Assembly (NCBI GenBank): GCA_947497905.1
Contig: CANMIH010000001.1
Span: 930,001 to 994,000 of the forward strand
DNA: 64,000 nt
From: an uncultured Pelagimonas sp.
Lineage (GTDB): Bacteria > Pseudomonadota > Alphaproteobacteria > Rhodobacterales > Rhodobacteraceae
Direction: 5' to 3'
The position numbers were made by a program, and so were the translations under genes. Shown piece by piece: positions 61,791-64,000 of this stretch. Position 1 is the stretch's first letter. Each line of letters opens with the position of its first letter. The notes under the pieces are model-generated. The model saw nothing but the letters and a program-made list of their open reading frames with translations. It was not told where the DNA came from and ran no database searches.

Positions 61791-62255
61791 TTACTTGCGG
61801 AAGCGGTCCAAGCTGACCACTTCGGCATCTTGATGCGGTGCATCCTCAACAGTCCCATCTGGATCATCGTCCGGATCGGTTGGATCGTCGTCTTCGACGT
61901 CATCATGGGATTCAAATCGAAGGCCGAACTCAACCGATGGATCGACAAAGGTTTGGATCGCGTCATAGGGGATTGCCAAGCGCTCGGGTGTTTCCCCAAA
62001 GTTGAGCGTGACCGCAAAACCATTGTCGTCAACCTCGAGATCCTCAAACCAGTGCTGGATCACAACGGTCATTTCGTTGGGATACCGCTCGCGCAGCCAC
62101 GGCGCGATCTCAACATCCGGGAAACCGGTGTCGAAGGTGATGAAAAAATGATGTTCCCCCGGCAAGCCATCTTTTTGGATGCTCACCAAAACTTCTTGGA
62201 TGAGGCTGCGCATCGCACGATGCATCAGCTTGCCATAGTCGATACCCGAAGACAT
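61791..62255 (-). CDS. sspB: SspB-family ClpXP adaptor
   Basis: A 154-residue alphaproteobacterial SspB (SspB-alpha type): IDYGKLMHRAMRSLIQEVLV at the N-terminus, GEHHFFITFDTGFPDVEI, MTVVIQHWFEDLEV and a long acidic C-terminal tail (DDVEDDDPTDPDDDPDGTVE) ending in SLDRFRK, which tethers ClpX. Such adaptors deliver ssrA-tagged and other substrates to ClpXP. AAGGGCGGATCT precedes the ATG at 62255. Confidence 0.93.
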   Translation of the reverse strand: MSSGIDYGKLMHRAMRSLIQEVLVSIQKDGLPGEHHFFITFDTGFPDVEIAPWLRERYPNEMTVVIQHWFEDLEVDDNGFAVTLNFGETPERLAIPYDAIQTFVDPSVEFGLRFESHDDVEDDDPTDPDDDPDGTVEDAPHQDAEVVSLDRFRK

Positions 62256-62325
62256 AGATCCGCCCTTCTTATTTGCGCTCAGCATATTGGAATTGTCGCG
62301 GAACGAAAGGGCAGAAATCCACCGC

Positions 62326-63576
62326 TTAAACGAGAAACCAGCTTAGTGCGGCACAAACCAGCAGTGTGGTCAGGACGCCAAGACGCAGCATCACCAACAT
62401 CACCGTGGCGAGAGCCAAAAGCGGTAGGATCTGCCAATCAAAAGACGACAGCACAGGCGCGGGCAGGGTGAGGGGCCCAGCCGACCACGTACCAATATCC
62501 GCAAATGCCACATGCAGTGCAAACCAAAGCGAAAGATTTAGGATCACCCCTACAACAGCAGAGGAAATCGCCCGCAGCGCAGCACTTAGGCGCGGACGGC
62601 CCAGCAGGGTTTCGACATAAGGGGCCCCGGCAAAGATCCATAGGAAACAGGGCACGAAGGTCATCCAAAGCGTCAACACGCCCGCCACAAGCGCGAAACC
62701 CAAGCCACCTTGAACATATCCGGTCAGCATTCCGACAAATTGGGTCACGAGAATAAGTGGCCCAGGGGTAGTCTCTGCCAGGCCAAGCGCGTCAACCATC
62801 TGCCCGGTTTCAAGCCACGCGCGGTTTTGAACAACCTCTTGCGCCATATAGGCCAGAACGGCATAGGCACCGCCAAAGGTAACAACCGCGAGTTTTGCAA
62901 AGAAAGCCGAGAGCTCAAACAAGAGCGTCTGGTCGCAGAGCCAAAGAATAGGCAATGGGGCAAGCCAGGCCAATGCCCACAAAACAAGGACTGAAGGTTT
63001 GGTTTTCCCTGTAACCTCAGGCACGTCCTCGGCGACATCATTTTTGCTCGTCCAATATCCAACGGCGGCACTGAGAGCGATCACAAGCGGAAATGGGGCG
63101 TTCAGGGCAAAGATGGCAAAGAAGGATCCAAGCGCAAGTGCAATAGCCGTTAGAGAGCCCAGCGCCCTTTGTGACAGACGGATTAGCGCTTGGGCGACAA
63201 TCACAATTACGCAGGCTTTGACACCCAACATAAGCGCTTGGGTTTCGGGACGTGCCCCAAAGGCTCCATAGGCCAAAGCCAAGGCTGCAATCACCAAAGC
63301 GCCGGGCAGCACAAAGAGGGCACCAGCCAACACCCCTCCGGCCACGCTGCGAAGCCGCCACCCCGCATATGTCGCCAACTGCATCGCCTCTGGCCCGGGC
63401 AAAAGCATGCAAAAGCTCAGCGCGCGGAGGAATTGATCCTGAGACAGCCAGCGCTGTTCATCAACCAAGACACGTTGCATCAAAGCAATTTGCGCCGCCG
63501 GTCCACCAAATGAAGTGATCCCGATCTGGCCGAAGGTGCGAAACAAAGTGGAATAGCTGGGTGTTGTCATGGGCAT
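62326..63576 (-). CDS. chrA: Chromate efflux transporter (ChrA, CHR family)
   Basis: A 416-residue membrane protein with two homologous CHR halves, the usual long form. N-terminal half: QIGITSFGGPAAQIALMQR and LLPGPEAMQLATYAGW. C-terminal half: LAVVTFGGAYAVLAYMAQEVV and GLAETTPGPLILVTQFVG. There are about ten hydrophobic segments. Members export chromate, though physiological roles vary. GGGGGG upstream supports the ATG at 63576, with 63570 as the alternative. Confidence 0.9.
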   Translation of the reverse strand: MPMTTPSYSTLFRTFGQIGITSFGGPAAQIALMQRVLVDEQRWLSQDQFLRALSFCMLLPGPEAMQLATYAGWRLRSVAGGVLAGALFVLPGALVIAALALAYGAFGARPETQALMLGVKACVIVIVAQALIRLSQRALGSLTAIALALGSFFAIFALNAPFPLVIALSAAVGYWTSKNDVAEDVPEVTGKTKPSVLVLWALAWLAPLPILWLCDQTLLFELSAFFAKLAVVTFGGAYAVLAYMAQEVVQNRAWLETGQMVDALGLAETTPGPLILVTQFVGMLTGYVQGGLGFALVAGVLTLWMTFVPCFLWIFAGAPYVETLLGRPRLSAALRAISSAVVGVILNLSLWFALHVAFADIGTWSAGPLTLPAPVLSSFDWQILPLLALATVMLVMLRLGVLTTLLVCAALSWFLV

Positions 63577-63621
63577 GGCTTGCCCCCCATGACAGAGGAA
63601 TGCAACACTCTCTTGACGGTC

Positions 63622-64000
63622 TCAGCTGAGTTTTGTGCCTGACATGCACAGAAGGGCCGCATCCTCCGGGAGCAGCCCGAGATCTTGAAAATATGTCATC
63701 ATATCGACCTGGATGTGCACCCGGTTCAACAACCCATCACGTGTTTCAATCATGATGACGCCTGACTGCGTCGCAATTTGTTCTGTTGCCAAATTGCGAA
63801 TATCCATCTCGATCAGATAGGCAGATTTTCCCGAGAGATCATTGAGTGTCTCGTTGATGCGATAGCTTTTGAGAAGGGACAATTCGCGCAGCTGTTCGGC
63901 CATTTCGCGATAGTCCTGAGGGCCGAGTATGACGTTAGGGACCAATCCGGTGATTTGCGCCTCGGGATGAAAAAGCCGATCGACTGCAGTGGGGTCATCG
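63622..64000 (-). CDS. NTF2/SnoaL-like protein, 3' part
   Basis: The last 125 codons of a gene whose start lies beyond the right edge. The frame is open to base 64000 and reads DDPTAVDRLFHPEAQITG, then VILGPQDYREMAEQLRELS, a central beta region and a C-terminal DLGLLPEDAALLCMSGTKLS. The cone-like alpha-beta pattern fits the NTF2/SnoaL superfamily of small-molecule-binding or isomerase proteins. The fold is inferred; no ligand can be named. Confidence 0.6.
   Translation of the reverse strand, partial: DDPTAVDRLFHPEAQITGLVPNVILGPQDYREMAEQLRELSLLKSYRINETLNDLSGKSAYLIEMDIRNLATEQIATQSGVIMIETRDGLLNRVHIQVDMMTYFQDLGLLPEDAALLCMSGTKLS

Overview
The window is an ordinary chromosomal stretch of a member of the Rhodobacteraceae, most likely of the marine Roseobacter group. 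Pointers are the C4-pathway 5-aminolevulinate synthase HemA beside an FNR-type box, the magnesium-type HemB, the alphaproteobacterial SspB, Usg, DUF2852, DUF4169 and DUF2189 proteins, a carnitine dehydrogenase-thioesterase fusion, a large TRAP carboxylate transporter, and an Entner-Doudoroff edd-eda pair. I see no rRNA, tRNA, CRISPR array, insertion sequence, phage module or attachment site. Genes are densely packed on both strands and most have clear Shine-Dalgarno sequences.

Layout. 1-8 kb: 5' part of gyrA, usg, a SYLF lipoprotein, hemB, a small membrane protein, mfd, and a secreted Excalibur-type peptide behind a striking hairpin. 8-10.5 kb: a one-carbon operon on the minus strand (98-aa 'virulence factor' family protein, divergent MetF, methyl-THF:corrinoid methyltransferase). 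10.8-18 kb: ppx/gppA-rlmE, a lipoprotein, the carnitine dehydrogenase fusion, a glycosyltransferase, a membrane protein and an M20 peptidase. 18-32.7 kb: hemA, a RodZ-like protein with two C-terminal repeats, ispG, a DsbA-family protein, an M48-TPR protease, an aminotransferase, an AMIN-amidase, PBP1A, an APH-type kinase, prfB and a DUF2189 membrane protein. 32.7-38.9 kb: an XRE regulator and a small OB-like protein, then ilvH and ilvI separated by an oppositely oriented hybrid histidine kinase. 39-46.7 kb: two small secreted or membrane peptides, a Cache histidine kinase/LuxR regulator pair and a divergent TRAP transporter. 46.8-64 kb: bpt, RDD, DUF2852, YbaK, glnE, eda-edd, a lipoprotein, an RlmI-like methyltransferase with an overlapping PIN gene, an orphan ABC ATPase, a DUF4169/RHH pair, fumC, a phospholipid-methyltransferase-like protein, sspB, chrA and the 3' part of an NTF2-like gene.

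The strongest non-gene signal is a complete transcription attenuator in front of ilvI (38795-38949, minus strand): a good sigma-70 promoter, a 15-codon leader peptide with its own AAGGAG site and a Leu-Val-Val-Ile-Val run, a pairing segment placed just beyond the control codons, and a terminator with a T-tract before the ilvI start. Other regulatory signals are an FNR box upstream of hemA, a LacI-family-like palindrome upstream of edd, a hairpin with a six-codon upstream ORF over the start of the Excalibur gene, and a terminator between the TRAP binding-protein gene and its permease genes.

Functional themes: heme and isoprenoid precursor synthesis (hemB, hemA, ispG), cell-wall growth (RodZ-like, amidase, PBP1A), branched-chain amino acid synthesis, methyl-group and one-carbon metabolism, and a probable sense-and-import module for small organic acids (Cache kinase, LuxR regulator, TakP-like TRAP system).
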